Of a DNA stretch of 64,000 nt, positions 45,354 to 55,624 are shown in pieces. The stretch comes from Pseudomonas sp. GV085 (GTDB taxonomy: Bacteria; Pseudomonadota; Gammaproteobacteria; Pseudomonadales; Pseudomonadaceae), in contig NZ_QAOV01000003.1 in the NCBI RefSeq assembly GCF_003050925.1, positions 248,001 to 312,000 on the forward strand. The letters run 5' to 3'. A program made the translations under genes and the position numbers. How positions within the stretch are numbered: position 1 is the stretch's first letter; each line of letters opens with the position of its first letter. Under the pieces are notes generated by a model, which saw only the letters and a program-made list of their open reading frames with translations, made no database searches and was not told the DNA's origin.

Positions 45354-46748
45354 TCATCCCAGTTGCGCCAAGGCCTGGCGAAAGGCCGGCGGCAGGCTGT
45401 TGCCAAACAGAACCCGGCCGTCCGCCTGGGTGAAGATGCCCATTTTCGCCAGCCACTGCTCGAACTCAGGCGCGGGCTTCAACCCCAGGGTCTGCCGGGC
45501 GTAGAGCGCATCGTGGAACGAGGTGGTCTGGTAGTTGAGCATGATGTCGTCGGAGCCGGGGATACCCATGATGAAGTTGATCCCGGCGACGCCCAGCAGG
45601 GTCAGCAGGGTGTCCATATCGTCCTGGTCGGCTTCGGCGTGGTTGGTGTAGCAGATGTCGCAACCCATGGGCACGCCCAAAAGCTTGCCGCAGAAGTGAT
45701 CTTCCAGGCCGGCGCGGATGATCTGTTTGCCGTTGTACAGGTATTCCGGGCCGATGAAACCGACGACGGTGTTGACCAGAAACGGGTTGAAATGCCGCGC
45801 GACGGCGTAGGCCCGGGTTTCGCAGGTTTGTTGATCGACGCCATGGTGGGCGTTGGCCGACAGGGCGCTGCCCTGACCGGTTTCGAAGTACATCAGGTTC
45901 TGGCCCAGCGTACCGCGATTCAGACTCAAGCCGGCGTCATAACCTTCCCTCAAAATACCCAGGTTAATGCCGAAACTGGCGTTGGCCGCTTCGGTGCCGG
46001 CGATCGACTGGAACACCAGATCCAGCGGGACGCCGCGATTGACCGCTTCGATTGACGTGGTGACATGGGTCAGCACGCAAGCCTGGGTCGGGATTTCGTA
46101 GCGCTGGATGATCGCGTCGAGCATCTCCAGCATGGCGCAAATCGAGGCGATGCTGTCGGTGGCGGGGTTGATGCCGATCATTGCGTCGCCATTACCGTGC
46201 AGCAGACCGTCGAGAATGCTTGCGGCGATGCCGGCCGGTTCGTCGGTGGGGTGGTTCGGTTGCAGGCGTGTGGACAATCGACCGCGCAGGCCCAGGGTGC
46301 CGCGAAACTGTGTAACCACGCGGATTTTTTGCGCCACCAGCACCAGATCCTGCACACGCATGATCTTCGATACCGCGGCAACCATTTCCGGAGTCAGGCC
46401 GGGGGCCAGGGCGCGCAGGACCTGCTCGTCGGCGGCATCGCTGAGCAGCCAGTCGCGAAAGCCGCCGACGGTCAGGTGACTGACGACGGCGAAGGCTTGT
46501 TTGTCGTGGGTGTCGATGATCAGACGGGTGACTTCATCGGCTTCGTAGGGGATCAGTGCTTCCTGCAGGAAGTGGCTTAGCGGCGTGTCGGCCAAAGCCA
46601 TCTGTGCCGCGACACGCTCGCCGTCATTAAGGGCTGCGACGCCGGCCAGAAAATCTCCGGAGCGTGCCGGGCTGGCCTTGGCCATCACTTCCTTGAGGCT
46701 GTCGAAGCGGTAAGTCTGGGCGCCGACGGTATGGGCGAATGCGGCCAT
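45354..46748 (-). CDS. eutB: Ethanolamine ammonia-lyase large subunit EutB
   Basis: The 464-residue subunit starts [15 protein letters not shown]. It carries the barrel blocks [50 protein letters not shown] and [28 protein letters not shown]. It holds the radical active site and needs adenosylcobalamin, so it links to the BtuB/BtuF-like uptake genes elsewhere in the window. No carboxysome shell genes are present, so the pathway runs unencapsulated. It lies downstream of the permease gene with a REP pair between. Confidence 0.96.
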   Translation of the reverse strand: MAAFAHTVGAQTYRFDSLKEVMAKASPARSGDFLAGVAALNDGERVAAQMALADTPLSHFLQEALIPYEADEVTRLIIDTHDKQAFAVVSHLTVGGFRDWLLSDAADEQVLRALAPGLTPEMVAAVSKIMRVQDLVLVAQKIRVVTQFRGTLGLRGRLSTRLQPNHPTDEPAGIAASILDGLLHGNGDAMIGINPATDSIASICAMLEMLDAIIQRYEIPTQACVLTHVTTSIEAVNRGVPLDLVFQSIAGTEAANASFGINLGILREGYDAGLSLNRGTLGQNLMYFETGQGSALSANAHHGVDQQTCETRAYAVARHFNPFLVNTVVGFIGPEYLYNGKQIIRAGLEDHFCGKLLGVPMGCDICYTNHAEADQDDMDTLLTLLGVAGINFIMGIPGSDDIMLNYQTTSFHDALYARQTLGLKPAPEFEQWLAKMGIFTQADGRVLFGNSLPPAFRQALAQLG

Positions 46749-46798
46749 GGGGCGGTGTCCTCCTGTTATGTACAAGTCTTCAGTTCACGACCGACCCT

Positions 46799-46887
46799 TG
46801 TGGGAGCGAGCCTGCTCGCGATGCGGGCGACTCGGTCTGGTATGTACTCTGCGGTGATGCAATCGCGAGCAGGCTCGCTCCCACAGG
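46799..46887. repeat. REP pair between the permease gene and eutB
   Basis: TTGTGGGAGCGAGCCTGCTCG at the left and CGAGCAGGCTCGCTCCCACAG at the right. It lies within the presumed permease-eutBC transcript and could modulate message stability upstream of eutB. Confidence 0.88.
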
Positions 46888-46945
46888 GAATCGGTGTGCA
46901 CTTTGATAAGGCAGGCACCGGCAAAGAATCCCGGCGCCGGTGCAT

Positions 46946-48319
46946 TCATATGCCTTCGAGCATAGCGTCTGCCGGTGCCTCGGAGCGTTGCTTGGCGGTC
47001 AACTGGAAGTACAGGTAACCGGCAGCCATGAAACCGAGGAAAACCAGGCCGATCAAGGTGTTGAACCAGGCCATCGCCACCAGGCACACCACCGCCAGAA
47101 ACAGCGCGATCCCCGGTACGATCGGATAACCCGGGGCGCGGAAGGTACGCTCCAGGTTCGGTTCGGTCTTACGCAGCTTGAACAGGCTCAGCATACTGAT
47201 GATGTACATCACGATGGCGCCGAATACCGACATGGTGATCATCGCCGCTGTCAGGGTCATGCCTTGCAGATTGACCAGGCCATCGCTGTAGATCGCCGCG
47301 ATGCCGATCACGCCGCCGGCCAGAATCGCCCGATGGGGCGTCTGGAAACGCGAGAGCTTGGCCAGCCCTTTGGGCAGGTAACCGGCGCGAGCCAAGGCGA
47401 AGAACTGCCGTGAATAGCCAAGAATGATCCCGTGAAAGCTCGCCACCAAGCCGAACAGGCCGATCCATACCAGCATGTGCATCCAGGTCGAATTGTTGCC
47501 GACCACGGCTTTCATCGCCTGAGGCAACGGATCGTTGATGTTCGACAGTTGACGCCAGTCGCCGACACCTCCGGCCATCACCATCACGCCAATGGCCAGG
47601 AACACTAGGGTCAAAATGCCGCTGACGTAGGCTTTGGGGATGGTGCGTTTCGGGTCCTTGGCTTCTTCGGCGGCCATGGCTGCACCTTCGATCGCGAGAA
47701 AGAACCAGATCGCGAAGGGAATGGCGGCGAAAATGCCGGGAATCGAGCCCATCGTGAATTCATTCGCGCCCGACCAGCCATTGAGCACAAAGTTGCTGAA
47801 GCTGAAGCCCGGTGCGACCACGCCCATGAACACCAGCAGTTCAGCGACCGCCAGCACCGTGACCACCAACTCGAAGGTGGCTGCGATGCTGACGCCAAGG
47901 ATGTTCAGGCCCATGAACACGAAATAGGCGCCAACGGCGGCGATCTTCGGGTCCAGTTCCGGGTATTGCACGTTGAGGTAGGCGCCGATGGCCATGGCGA
48001 TGGCCGGTGGTGCAAAGACGAATTCGATCAGGGTGGCGATGCCGGCGATCAATCCGCCTTTCTCACCAAAAGCCCGGCGGCTGTAGGCAAATGGCCCGCC
48101 AGCGTGGGGAATCGCAGTCGTCAGTTCGGTGAAGCTGAAAATGAAGCAGGTGTACATCGTCGCCACCATCAGTGCGGTGACGAGAAAACCCAGTGTGCCT
48201 GCGGTGCCCCAGCCGTAACTCCAGCCGAAGTACTCGCCGGAAATCACCAGGCCGACGGCAATGCCCCATAGATGCAGGGTGCCGAGTGTGGGTTTGAGCT
48301 GTGTGGAAGAAGTAGTCAT
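46946..48319 (-). CDS. eat: Ethanolamine permease
   Basis: The 457-residue APC-family transporter has about 12 hydrophobic segments. It starts TLGTLHLWGIAVGLVISGEYFGWSYGWG after a short tail, the amino-acid-permease motif seen in Eat proteins. HAGGPFAYSRRAFGEKGG is also characteristic. It imports ethanolamine. A near-perfect sigma-54 promoter lies about 80-95 bp upstream. It is first of the permease-eutB-eutC set. Confidence 0.93.
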   Translation of the reverse strand: MTTSSTQLKPTLGTLHLWGIAVGLVISGEYFGWSYGWGTAGTLGFLVTALMVATMYTCFIFSFTELTTAIPHAGGPFAYSRRAFGEKGGLIAGIATLIEFVFAPPAIAMAIGAYLNVQYPELDPKIAAVGAYFVFMGLNILGVSIAATFELVVTVLAVAELLVFMGVVAPGFSFSNFVLNGWSGANEFTMGSIPGIFAAIPFAIWFFLAIEGAAMAAEEAKDPKRTIPKAYVSGILTLVFLAIGVMVMAGGVGDWRQLSNINDPLPQAMKAVVGNNSTWMHMLVWIGLFGLVASFHGIILGYSRQFFALARAGYLPKGLAKLSRFQTPHRAILAGGVIGIAAIYSDGLVNLQGMTLTAAMITMSVFGAIVMYIISMLSLFKLRKTEPNLERTFRAPGYPIVPGIALFLAVVCLVAMAWFNTLIGLVFLGFMAAGYLYFQLTAKQRSEAPADAMLEGI

Positions 48320-48400
48320 AAGTCCTCTCTAGTTTTTATTGTTCGATCTTTTGGACTTTCGGTTAAGACGGGTTGGGTGCAAATCCTGAATGATGGGTAG

Positions 48401-48415
48401 GCAAGGCCCGTGCCA
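48401..48415 (-). promoter_or_regulatory. Sigma-54 promoter of the ethanolamine permease-eutBC operon
   Basis: On the minus strand the sequence reads TGGCACG-GGCC-TTGC, a perfect match to the -24/-12 consensus TGGCACG-N4-TTGC. Transcription would start about 12 bases downstream, leaving a leader of roughly 70 bases to the ATG at 48319. Confidence 0.85.
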
Positions 48416-48454
48416 GGGCGGCCAGGCCTTGTGTATTGAGTCAGTGGGTGTGCC

Positions 48455-48574
48455 TTCGCTGGCAAGCCAGCTCCCGTAGGAGCTGGCGAAGCCTGCGATC
48501 TCGTTTCAATCGGGTGATGGGAGCTACCGACAAGCAAAGATCAAAAGATCGCAGCCTGCGGCAGCTCCTACCTC
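48455..48574. repeat. Composite REP cluster
   Basis: Several REP-type arms are nested: CTTCGCTGGCAAGCCAGCTC, then GTAGGAGCTGGCGAAGCCTG, and at the right AAAGATCGCAGCCTGCGGCA followed by GCTCCTAC. It lies between the permease promoter and the end of the aldehyde dehydrogenase gene. Confidence 0.75.
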
Positions 48575-48581
48575 CCGGTTT

Positions 48582-50102
48582 TTAGAAGAAGCCCAGCGGA
48601 TTGATGTCGTAGCTCACCAGCAGGTTTTTGGTCTGCTGATAGTGGTCGAGCATCATCTTGTGGGTTTCACGGCCAACGCCGGACTTCTTGTAACCACCGA
48701 ACGCGGCGTGCGCCGGGTACAGGTGGTAGCAGTTGGTCCACACACGACCGGCCTTGATGGCGCGGCCCATGCGGTAGGCGCGGTTGATGTCGCGGGTCCA
48801 GAGGCCGGCACCGAGGCCGAACTCGGTGTCGTTGGCGATGGCCAGGGCTTCGGCTTCGTCCTTGAAGGTGGTGATGCTCACCACCGGGCCGAAGATTTCT
48901 TCCTGGAACACACGCATTTTGTTGGTGCCCTTGAGCAGGGTCGGCTGGATGTAGTACCCGCTCGCCAGGTTGCCCTCGAGTTTTTCCACCTTGCCGCCGG
49001 TCAGCAGCTCGGCGCCTTCGCCCTTGGCGATTTCCAGGTACGAAAGGATTTTATCGAATTGCTGCTCGGACGCCTGGGCGCCGACCATGGTGTCGGTGTC
49101 CAGCGGGTCGCCACGTTTGATTTGCAGGACCTTGTTCATGACCACTTTCATGAACTCGTCGTAGATCGACTCTTGCACCAGCGCCCGGGAAGGGCAGGTG
49201 CAGACTTCGCCCTGGTTGAAGAACGCCAGCACCAGGCCTTCGGCGGCTTTCTCGATGAAGGACGGTTCGGCCTGCATGATGTCTTCGAAGAAGATGTTCG
49301 GCGATTTGCCGCCCAGCTCCACGGTGGACGGAATAATGTTTTCCGCCGCGCATTTCATGATGTGCGAGCCAACCGGGGTCGAGCCGGTGAAGGCGATCTT
49401 GGCAATGCGCTTGCTGGTGGCCAGCGCTTCGCCGGCTTCTTTGCCGAAGCCTTGCACCACGTTGAGTACGCCGGGCGGCAGCAGGTCGCCGATCAACTCC
49501 ATCAGCACGGTGATGCCCAGCGGGGTTTGCTCGGCCGGTTTAAGGACCACGCAGTTGCCGGCGGCGAGGGCCGGGGCGAGTTTCCAGGCGGCCATCAGGA
49601 TCGGGAAGTTCCACGGGATGATCTGCCCGACCACGCCCAGCGGTTCATGGATGTGATAGGCCACGGTGTTGCCGTCGATTTCGGCAGCGCTGCCTTCCTG
49701 GGCGCGCAGGCAGCCGGCGAAGTAGCGGAAGTGGTCGGCGGCCAGCGGGATGTCGGCGTTGAGGGTTTCGCGCACGGCTTTGCCGTTGTCCCAGGATTCG
49801 GTGATCGCCAGGGTTTCCAGATTCTGCTCGATGCGGTCGGCGATTTTCAGCAGCACCAGCGAACGGGCTTGCGCAGAGGTGGCACCCCAAGCGTCGGCAG
49901 CGGCGTGGGCAGCGTCCAGGGCCTTGTCGATGTCTTCGGCCGTGGAACGGGGGAATTCGGCAATCGGTTGGCCATTCACTGGCGAGGTATTGGTGAAGTA
50001 CTGACCTTTGACAGGCGCGACGAACTCGCCGCCGATGTAGTTACCGTATTTGGCTTTGAACGAAACGATAGCGCCTTCAGTACCGGGGTGAGCGTAACGC
50101 AT
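48582..50102 (-). CDS. exaC: NAD-dependent aldehyde dehydrogenase (ExaC/AcoD-like)
   Basis: The 506-residue enzyme has the ALDH blocks [37 protein letters not shown] and the catalytic Cys in [17 protein letters not shown] (about residue 300). It oxidises the acetaldehyde released by EutBC to acetate. It has its own sigma-54 promoter at 50166-50181 and is divergent from the activator gene. P. aeruginosa has the same gene order (eatR, aldehyde dehydrogenase, permease, eutB, eutC). Confidence 0.93.
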   Translation of the reverse strand: MRYAHPGTEGAIVSFKAKYGNYIGGEFVAPVKGQYFTNTSPVNGQPIAEFPRSTAEDIDKALDAAHAAADAWGATSAQARSLVLLKIADRIEQNLETLAITESWDNGKAVRETLNADIPLAADHFRYFAGCLRAQEGSAAEIDGNTVAYHIHEPLGVVGQIIPWNFPILMAAWKLAPALAAGNCVVLKPAEQTPLGITVLMELIGDLLPPGVLNVVQGFGKEAGEALATSKRIAKIAFTGSTPVGSHIMKCAAENIIPSTVELGGKSPNIFFEDIMQAEPSFIEKAAEGLVLAFFNQGEVCTCPSRALVQESIYDEFMKVVMNKVLQIKRGDPLDTDTMVGAQASEQQFDKILSYLEIAKGEGAELLTGGKVEKLEGNLASGYYIQPTLLKGTNKMRVFQEEIFGPVVSITTFKDEAEALAIANDTEFGLGAGLWTRDINRAYRMGRAIKAGRVWTNCYHLYPAHAAFGGYKKSGVGRETHKMMLDHYQQTKNLLVSYDINPLGFF

Positions 50103-50165
50103 AGTGGTTTCTCCTTGCTTTTGTGCTTATAGGGAGTCGCGCATGTGCGCTTGCTTTAAGCGTAG

Positions 50166-50181
50166 AGCAAGGGGCGGGCCA
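50166..50181 (-). promoter_or_regulatory. Sigma-54 promoter of the aldehyde dehydrogenase gene
   Basis: Minus strand reads TGGCCCG-CCCC-TTGCT, one mismatch from TGGCACG-N4-TTGCW. The predicted start lies about 50 bases before the ATG at 50102. The candidate activator site lies 65-140 bp further upstream. Confidence 0.75.
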
Positions 50182-50244
50182 GTGCGCTGCAACTCAGGCA
50201 AATCAAGGCCTTGCGCATTTTTTGTCGGACGGATGGAGCATGCC

Positions 50245-50305
50245 TGTGACGCTTGCGGTACAGCCTGCGTGACACTTTGTACCGATTCTGGCACAACCTG
50301 TGACC
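50245..50305. promoter_or_regulatory. Candidate EatR upstream activating region
   Basis: CGGTACA (50256-50262) and TGTACCG (50278-50284) form a dyad with a 15-bp spacer. (C)TGTGAC words lie on both sides (50245-50250, about 50299-50304), with GTGAC at 50269-50273. The position upstream of a sigma-54 promoter and beside the activator gene suggests a binding site for EatR. Confidence 0.5.
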
Positions 50306-50372
50306 ACCCGGTCTTGCAGGCATTGCAATGCGGGCCGGGCTGGAGGATGCTCCGGCGAGCGCTACTGATACA

Positions 50373-50471
50373 CCCTGTAGGAGCTGCCGAAGGCTCGGTC
50401 CGCGCTCGGGCGATCTTTTGATCTTGATCTTTCAAAGCAAAAGATCGCAGCCATCGGCAGCTCCTGCAGGG
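50373..50471. repeat. REP pair upstream of eatR
   Basis: CCCTGTAGGAGCTGCCGAAGG at the left and its imperfect complement ending GCAGCTCCTGCAGGG at the right, with AAGATC/GATCTT arms inside. It lies just upstream of the eatR start, so the eatR promoter must overlap or lie upstream of it. Confidence 0.85.
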
Positions 50472-50504
50472 TTGAGTAGGACCTTTCGGGGAGAATAATA
50501 AGAA

Positions 50505-52418
50505 ATGCACGACAACCATCTGAGTCGCCATGCCCAGCAAGTATTGACCGTGACCCAGGGCAAGGCCCACCTGCACGGCCCTGGCAGCGACCCGTCCATC
50601 GCCCGTTCCTGGCTGCGCTGCCTTGAGGACTATCACCTCGATCCGGCCCTGAGCATCGCGCCGACGGTGCTGGAGCATGGCCGAGTCCTGGAAAGCCGCG
50701 AACGCTTGCAGCAAGTGCTGCGCATTGCCGGCAATGAAATGACCAGCCTGCACCAGCAGCTCTCCGGTGCCGGTCATGCAGTGCTGCTGACCGACGCCCG
50801 CGGCGTAATCCTCAATTGCGTCACCGCGCCTGCCGAACGGCAGATTTTCGAGCGTGCCGGGCTCTGGCTCGGCGCCGACTGGAGCGAGGCCTGCGAAGGC
50901 ACCAACGGCATCGGCACCTGCCTGGTGGAGCGTCAGTCGCTGACCATCCATCAGGACGAGCACTTTCGCGGCCGCCACACCGGCCTGACCTGTTCGGCGA
51001 GCCCGGTCTTCGATCCCCATGGCGAGCTGCTGGCGGTGCTCGACGTGTCGTCGGCGCGGCGTGATGCCTCACGGCAAAGTCAGTTCCACACCATGGCGCT
51101 GGTCAATCTGTCGGCGAAGATGATCGAGAGCTGCTACTTCCTGCGCTGCTTCGATAATCAATGGTTGCTGCGTTTTCACTTGCAGGCCGAGTCCGTCGGT
51201 TTGTTCAGCGAAGGGTTGCTGGCGTTCGACGGAGAAGGGCGCATTTGCGCGGTGAACCAGAGTGCGCTGAACCTGCTGGGACACATTCGCGGCGGCTTGC
51301 TGGGTAAACCGGTGGAGGCTTTTTTCGATTGCTCGCTCGATGAGTTGCTCGGTCGCGCGAGCACCAATGCTGCTGCCAGTTGGCCGTTGCGCACCCGTGA
51401 TGGTCGCAAGCTGTTCGCGGTATTGCGCGGTGAGGCACGGCGACCGCTGCCGACTCCATTGGTGCCAGCTGCCAAGGTTGCACAGGCGCCGCGCCTGTCG
51501 GGCATTTGCCTGGACGACGCGGCGTTGCAGGCGGATTTCCGCAAGGCCCTGCGCGTGTACGAGCGCGACGTGCCGCTGCTGATCAATGGCGAAACCGGCT
51601 CCGGCAAGGAGGCTTTCGCCAAAGCCGTGCACCACGCCAGCCAGCGGGCGGACAAAGCCTTTGTCGCCCTCAACTGCGCGGCCATTCCCGAAAGCCTGAT
51701 CGAAAGCGAGCTGTTCGGTTATCGCGGCGGCAGCTTCACCGGTGCGCGCAAGGAAGGCATGCGCGGCAAGTTGCAACAGGCCGACGGCGGCACCTTGTTC
51801 CTCGATGAAATCGGTGACATGCCACTGGCCATGCAGACGCGCTTGCTGAGGGTGCTCGAAGACCGGCAAGTGGTGCCGATCGGCGGCGAACCGGAATCGG
51901 TGAATGTGCGGATCATCAGTGCCACTCACCGTAACTTGCTCGATCGTGTGCAGGACGGCAGCTTCCGTGAGGATTTGTATTACCGGCTCAACGGGCTGGA
52001 AGTCGCGCTGCCGGCCTTGCGTGATCGTAGCGACAAGTCCCGGCTGCTCGATTTTCTGCTGGCCGAGGAGGCGGGCGGAGAAACCGTGTTGATCGACGGG
52101 CCGGCGCGGGAGGCCTTGTTGGGGTTCGCCTGGCCGGGCAACGTAAGGCAGTTGCGAAATGTGCTGCGTACGTTGGCAGCACTGTGTGAGGACGGGCGGA
52201 TCGGTCTGGAAGATTTGCCGGCGATGATTCGCCAGGCGCGGCCGGTGGTGTCGACGATTGAGGAGGCGTCGGAGCATCCGCTGGAGGATGCCGAGCGGCT
52301 GGCGTTGCTCGCGGCGCTGGAGCAGACGCGCTGGCATATGACGCATACGGCGGAGCAGTTGGGGGTCAGTCGAAATACCCTTTATCGCAAGCTGCGTAAA
52401 CATGGCATCGCTCGGTAA
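50505..52418 (+). CDS. eatR: Sigma-54-dependent activator of ethanolamine catabolism EatR (AcoR family)
   Basis: The 637-residue regulator has an N-terminal GAF-type sensor (about 65-200, [23 protein letters not shown]), a PAS-like region (about 225-310) and an AAA+ domain (about 330-560). The AAA+ domain has Walker A GETGSGKE near 362 and a GAFTGA loop written GSFTGA near 408. A Fis-type helix-turn-helix lies at the end ([27 protein letters not shown]). It activates the sigma-54 promoters of the aldehyde dehydrogenase and the permease-eutBC operon, probably in response to ethanolamine or acetaldehyde. Confidence 0.92.
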   Translation: MHDNHLSRHAQQVLTVTQGKAHLHGPGSDPSIARSWLRCLEDYHLDPALSIAPTVLEHGRVLESRERLQQVLRIAGNEMTSLHQQLSGAGHAVLLTDARGVILNCVTAPAERQIFERAGLWLGADWSEACEGTNGIGTCLVERQSLTIHQDEHFRGRHTGLTCSASPVFDPHGELLAVLDVSSARRDASRQSQFHTMALVNLSAKMIESCYFLRCFDNQWLLRFHLQAESVGLFSEGLLAFDGEGRICAVNQSALNLLGHIRGGLLGKPVEAFFDCSLDELLGRASTNAAASWPLRTRDGRKLFAVLRGEARRPLPTPLVPAAKVAQAPRLSGICLDDAALQADFRKALRVYERDVPLLINGETGSGKEAFAKAVHHASQRADKAFVALNCAAIPESLIESELFGYRGGSFTGARKEGMRGKLQQADGGTLFLDEIGDMPLAMQTRLLRVLEDRQVVPIGGEPESVNVRIISATHRNLLDRVQDGSFREDLYYRLNGLEVALPALRDRSDKSRLLDFLLAEEAGGETVLIDGPAREALLGFAWPGNVRQLRNVLRTLAALCEDGRIGLEDLPAMIRQARPVVSTIEEASEHPLEDAERLALLAALEQTRWHMTHTAEQLGVSRNTLYRKLRKHGIAR

Positions 52419-52430
52419 TTGCTACGTCGA

Positions 52431-52500
52431 CCTGTAGGAGCCGGCTTGCCGGCGAAGGCGGTCTGGAGATTGTCTTCGCCGGCAAGCCGGCTCCTACAGG
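52431..52500. repeat. REP pair with perfect 27-bp arms
   Basis: CCTGTAGGAGCCGGCTTGCC and the following GGCGAAG are matched exactly by the complement at 52474-52500 across a 16-base spacer. It lies between eatR and mpl. Confidence 0.92.
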
Positions 52501-52583
52501 TTTTGCGCTGAGCGCCATTGAAACATCAGGTGCGATTTTCCCCTCCCTAAGCTAACCTGCGACCAAGTTTTACGAGGTCGACT

Positions 52584-53933
52584 ATGCACATTCATATTCT
52601 TGGTATCTGCGGCACTTTCATGGGGTCAATGGCGGTACTGGCCAAAGAGCTGGGCCATCACGTGACGGGCTCCGATGCCAACGTCTATCCGCCGATGAGC
52701 ACTCAGCTGCAAGCACAGGGCATCGAATTGACCCAAGGCTACGACCCGGCGCAACTCGATCCCGCCCCCGATCTGGTGGTGATCGGCAACGCCATGTCCC
52801 GGGGCAATCCGGCTGTGGAGTACGTGCTGAACAAAGGCCTGCCTTACGTCTCCGGCCCACAATGGCTGGCCGATCACGTGCTGCAAGGTCGTTGGGTACT
52901 GGCCGTTGCCGGTACGCACGGCAAGACCACCACCAGCAGCATGCTGGCCTGGGTGCTGGAGCACGCGGGCATGGCCCCGGGCTTCCTGATCGGCGGTGTG
53001 CCGCAAAATTTCTCGGTGTCGGCGCGCCTGGGCGATACGCCATTCTTCGTCATCGAAGCCGACGAGTATGACAGTGCGTTCTTCGACAAGCGCTCGAAGT
53101 TCGTGCACTACCGTCCGCGCACGGCAATCCTGAACAACCTCGAATTCGATCACGCGGACATCTTCCCGGATCTGCCGGCCATCGAGCGACAGTTCCATCA
53201 CTTGGTGCGGACCATCCCGAGCGAAGGCCTGGTGATTCATCCGACCACTGAGCCAGCCTTGCTTCGCGTTATCGAGATGGGTTGCTGGACGCCGGTGCAA
53301 ACCACCGGTGCCGGCGGTCAGTGGCAGGTCAAGCTGCTCAGTGAAGATGGCTCGAAGTTCGAAGTGATGTTCGATGGCGTCGCCCAGGGTGTGGTCGAGT
53401 GGGACATGACTGGCCAGCACAACGTCGCCAACGCCTTGGCGACCCTGGCTGCCGCACGCCACGTCGGCGTGGTGCCGTCCATGGGCATCGCCGCGTTGAG
53501 CGCCTTCAAAAGCGTGAAGCGCCGGATGGAGATAGTCGCGCAAGTCCGTGGCATCACCATCTATGACGACTTCGCTCACCACCCGACCGCCATTGCCACC
53601 ACACTCGACGGTCTGCGCAAGCGCATCGGCGATGCACCGCTGATTGCGATCATCGAGCCGCGTTCCAACTCCATGAAACTTGGCGCGCACCGTGACGGAT
53701 TGCCGGAAAGCGTGGTCGATGCCGATCAGGTGATCTGGTATGCACCGGCCAACCTCGGCTGGGACCTGGCCGGTACTGCGGCGCTGTGTACGGTGCCGTC
53801 GATTGTCAGCGATTCGCTGGAAGGCATCATCGAGCGCGTGAAGAGCCAGGCGCAACCGGGCACCCACGTGGTGATCATGAGTAATGGCGGCTTTGGCGGC
53901 CTGCACGGCAAGCTGGCCGAGGCACTCAAGTGA
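52584..53933 (+). CDS. mpl: UDP-N-acetylmuramate:tripeptide ligase Mpl
   Basis: The 449-residue Mur ligase starts [38 protein letters not shown], distinctive for Mpl as opposed to MurC. The ATP loop is [13 protein letters not shown] (about 110-122). [31 protein letters not shown] and [10 protein letters not shown] follow. It reattaches recycled L-Ala-gamma-D-Glu-meso-Dap to UDP-MurNAc in cell-wall recycling. Its stop overlaps the ubiX GTG start. Confidence 0.97.
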   Translation: MHIHILGICGTFMGSMAVLAKELGHHVTGSDANVYPPMSTQLQAQGIELTQGYDPAQLDPAPDLVVIGNAMSRGNPAVEYVLNKGLPYVSGPQWLADHVLQGRWVLAVAGTHGKTTTSSMLAWVLEHAGMAPGFLIGGVPQNFSVSARLGDTPFFVIEADEYDSAFFDKRSKFVHYRPRTAILNNLEFDHADIFPDLPAIERQFHHLVRTIPSEGLVIHPTTEPALLRVIEMGCWTPVQTTGAGGQWQVKLLSEDGSKFEVMFDGVAQGVVEWDMTGQHNVANALATLAAARHVGVVPSMGIAALSAFKSVKRRMEIVAQVRGITIYDDFAHHPTAIATTLDGLRKRIGDAPLIAIIEPRSNSMKLGAHRDGLPESVVDADQVIWYAPANLGWDLAGTAALCTVPSIVSDSLEGIIERVKSQAQPGTHVVIMSNGGFGGLHGKLAEALK

Positions 53934-54562
53934 ACAACGGCCCGGACCGCATCACGCTGGCGATGACTGGCGCTTCCGGCGCCCAGTACGGTTTGCGCCT
54001 GCTCGACTGCCTGGTGCGGGAGGATCGTGAAGTGCACTTCATGATTTCCAAGGCCGCGCAGTTGGTGATGGCCACCGAAACTGACGTCACGCTGCCGAAC
54101 AAGCCGCAGATGATGCAGGCATTCCTCACCGAATACACGGGCGCTGCCGCCGGGCAGATTCGGGTGTACGGCAAGGAAGACTGGATGTCGCCAGTGGCTT
54201 CGGGCTCCGGCGCGCCAGCGGCGATGGTGGTGGTGCCGTGTTCGACGGGTACTTTGTCGGCCATCGCCACGGGTGCCTGCAACAACCTGATCGAGCGTGC
54301 CGCCGATGTGACGCTCAAAGAGCGTCGCCAGCTGATTCTGGTGCCTCGCGAGGCGCCGTATTCGAGTATTCACCTTGAGAACATGCTCAAGTTGTCGAAC
54401 ATGGGCGTGACAATCCTGCCGGCATCACCGGGCTTTTATCATCAGCCGCAAACCATCGACGATCTGATCGATTTCGTCGTGGCACGGATTCTCAACCTGC
54501 TGAATATTCCTCAGGACATGTTGCCGCGCTGGGGCGAGCATCATTTGACCAGCGATGAATAA
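53930..54562 (+). CDS. ubiX: Flavin prenyltransferase UbiX
   Basis: The 210-residue flavoprotein starts at a GTG overlapping mpl. It has the FMN-binding [42 protein letters not shown] and [37 protein letters not shown]. It makes prenylated FMN, the cofactor of UbiD decarboxylases in ubiquinone synthesis. It overlaps the next lipoprotein gene by 8 bases. Confidence 0.97.
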   Translation: MNNGPDRITLAMTGASGAQYGLRLLDCLVREDREVHFMISKAAQLVMATETDVTLPNKPQMMQAFLTEYTGAAAGQIRVYGKEDWMSPVASGSGAPAAMVVVPCSTGTLSAIATGACNNLIERAADVTLKERRQLILVPREAPYSSIHLENMLKLSNMGVTILPASPGFYHQPQTIDDLIDFVVARILNLLNIPQDMLPRWGEHHLTSDE

Positions 54563-54839
54563 GCTGCTGGTGATGGTACTGGCGCTGCAATTGGTCGGGT
54601 GCGCCACGGCGCGCACCCTCGATGCGGCAAAGCCGGGGGCACCTGTGGTGTACTCGGGGACTCGTCTGGATTTGTACGCGATGAATGGCGGTTGCTGCGC
54701 CAAGGACCGTTTCGGAGCTGAAGCACCGAGCTATCCGGGCGTCGATCTGCCGGCCAGTGCGTTGCTCGACACGCTGCTGTTGCCGCTGTCGTTGCTGACG
54801 GTGATCGGGGTCAGCTTTCAGGCGACAGGTGGGTTGTAA
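54555..54839 (+). CDS. YceK/YidQ-type lipoprotein
   Basis: The 94-residue precursor [22 protein letters not shown] has a lipobox LVGC, with Cys16 lipidated and Ala next. [42 protein letters not shown] match the YceK/YidQ (DUF1375) pattern. Function unknown; envelope located. Overlap with ubiX suggests co-transcription. A hairpin (AGAGCGC-TTC-GCGCTCT, 54841-54857) begins right after the stop. Confidence 0.85.
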   Translation: MNKLLVMVLALQLVGCATARTLDAAKPGAPVVYSGTRLDLYAMNGGCCAKDRFGAEAPSYPGVDLPASALLDTLLLPLSLLTVIGVSFQATGGL

Positions 54840-54840
54840 G

Positions 54841-54934
54841 AGAGCGCTTCGCGCTCTATCGCGAGCAGGCTCGCTCCCACATTGGATTTGTGAACGACGC
54901 AGATCAATTGTAGGAGTGAGCCTGCTCGCGATGA
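54841..54934. repeat. Hairpin plus REP pair
   Basis: AGAGCGC-TTC-GCGCTCT (54841-54857) follows the lipoprotein stop directly. TCGCGAGCAGGCTCGCTCCCA and its imperfect complement TAGGAGTGAGCCTGCTCGCGA (to 54931) follow. Between convergent genes; probably ends both transcripts, though there is no T run. Confidence 0.8.
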
Positions 54935-54955
54935 GACCCACTCAGGCACCACAGG

Positions 54956-55597
54956 CTACTTGCCCAACTTCCTCAGCTCATCCGACTCGACAATCCTGAC
55001 CCCGTCCTGCTCTTCCAGCGCCAGGCGCCACATTGCCCGGGCCAGTTGGCAGGCCTCGATACCATGGTATTTGCCTGGGATCAGCCGTGACAACGGGCCG
55101 GCGACTTTCTCGCCCAGTCGCGGTTCGGTGCGTTCGCCCAGCAACAGCGAAGGACGGCAAATAGTCAGCTGCGGCCAGTCCTGCGCGCGCAGTGCGTACT
55201 CCATCTCGCCTTTGACCCGGTTGTAGAAAATCGAGGATCTGCGATCGGCTCCCAGTGCACTGATCACGATCAAATGCCTTGCGCCCATCTCCCGTGCGCG
55301 TTTGGCAAAGGCCACGACCATGTCCAGGTCCACCGCGCGGAACGCCTCTTCCGAGCCCGCCTGTTTGATGGTGGTGCCCAGGCAGCAGTAGGCGATGTCG
55401 ACACGACCGTTCAACTGCGGCAGAAGCTCCACCGGGTCGCCGACCGGGTTTTCAAGGTGAGGGTGCTTGGCCAGGGGCCGGCGTGATGGGGCCAATACCC
55501 GGGCAATCGTTGGCTCGTTAAGCAGGCGATCAAGCAGGTGTTCACCCGTCAAACCGGTGGCTCCGGCAAGCAGCACGTGCTGGGGCGTCAAGTACAT
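54956..55597 (-). CDS. NAD(P)-binding Rossmann oxidoreductase (atypical SDR)
   Basis: The 213-residue protein has an N-terminal nucleotide-binding loop [19 protein letters not shown] (about 8-26). [52 protein letters not shown] and [15 protein letters not shown] follow. It resembles the HTATIP2/YbjT-like atypical short-chain dehydrogenases, which often bind NADPH without a classical active site. Substrate unknown. It lies 27 bp downstream of the MORN-peptidase gene, on the same strand. Confidence 0.85.
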   Translation of the reverse strand: MYLTPQHVLLAGATGLTGEHLLDRLLNEPTIARVLAPSRRPLAKHPHLENPVGDPVELLPQLNGRVDIAYCCLGTTIKQAGSEEAFRAVDLDMVVAFAKRAREMGARHLIVISALGADRRSSIFYNRVKGEMEYALRAQDWPQLTICRPSLLLGERTEPRLGEKVAGPLSRLIPGKYHGIEACQLARAMWRLALEEQDGVRIVESDELRKLGK

Positions 55598-55624
55598 AGT
55601 GTTTCTCCCTTGATACTGTTCAGC

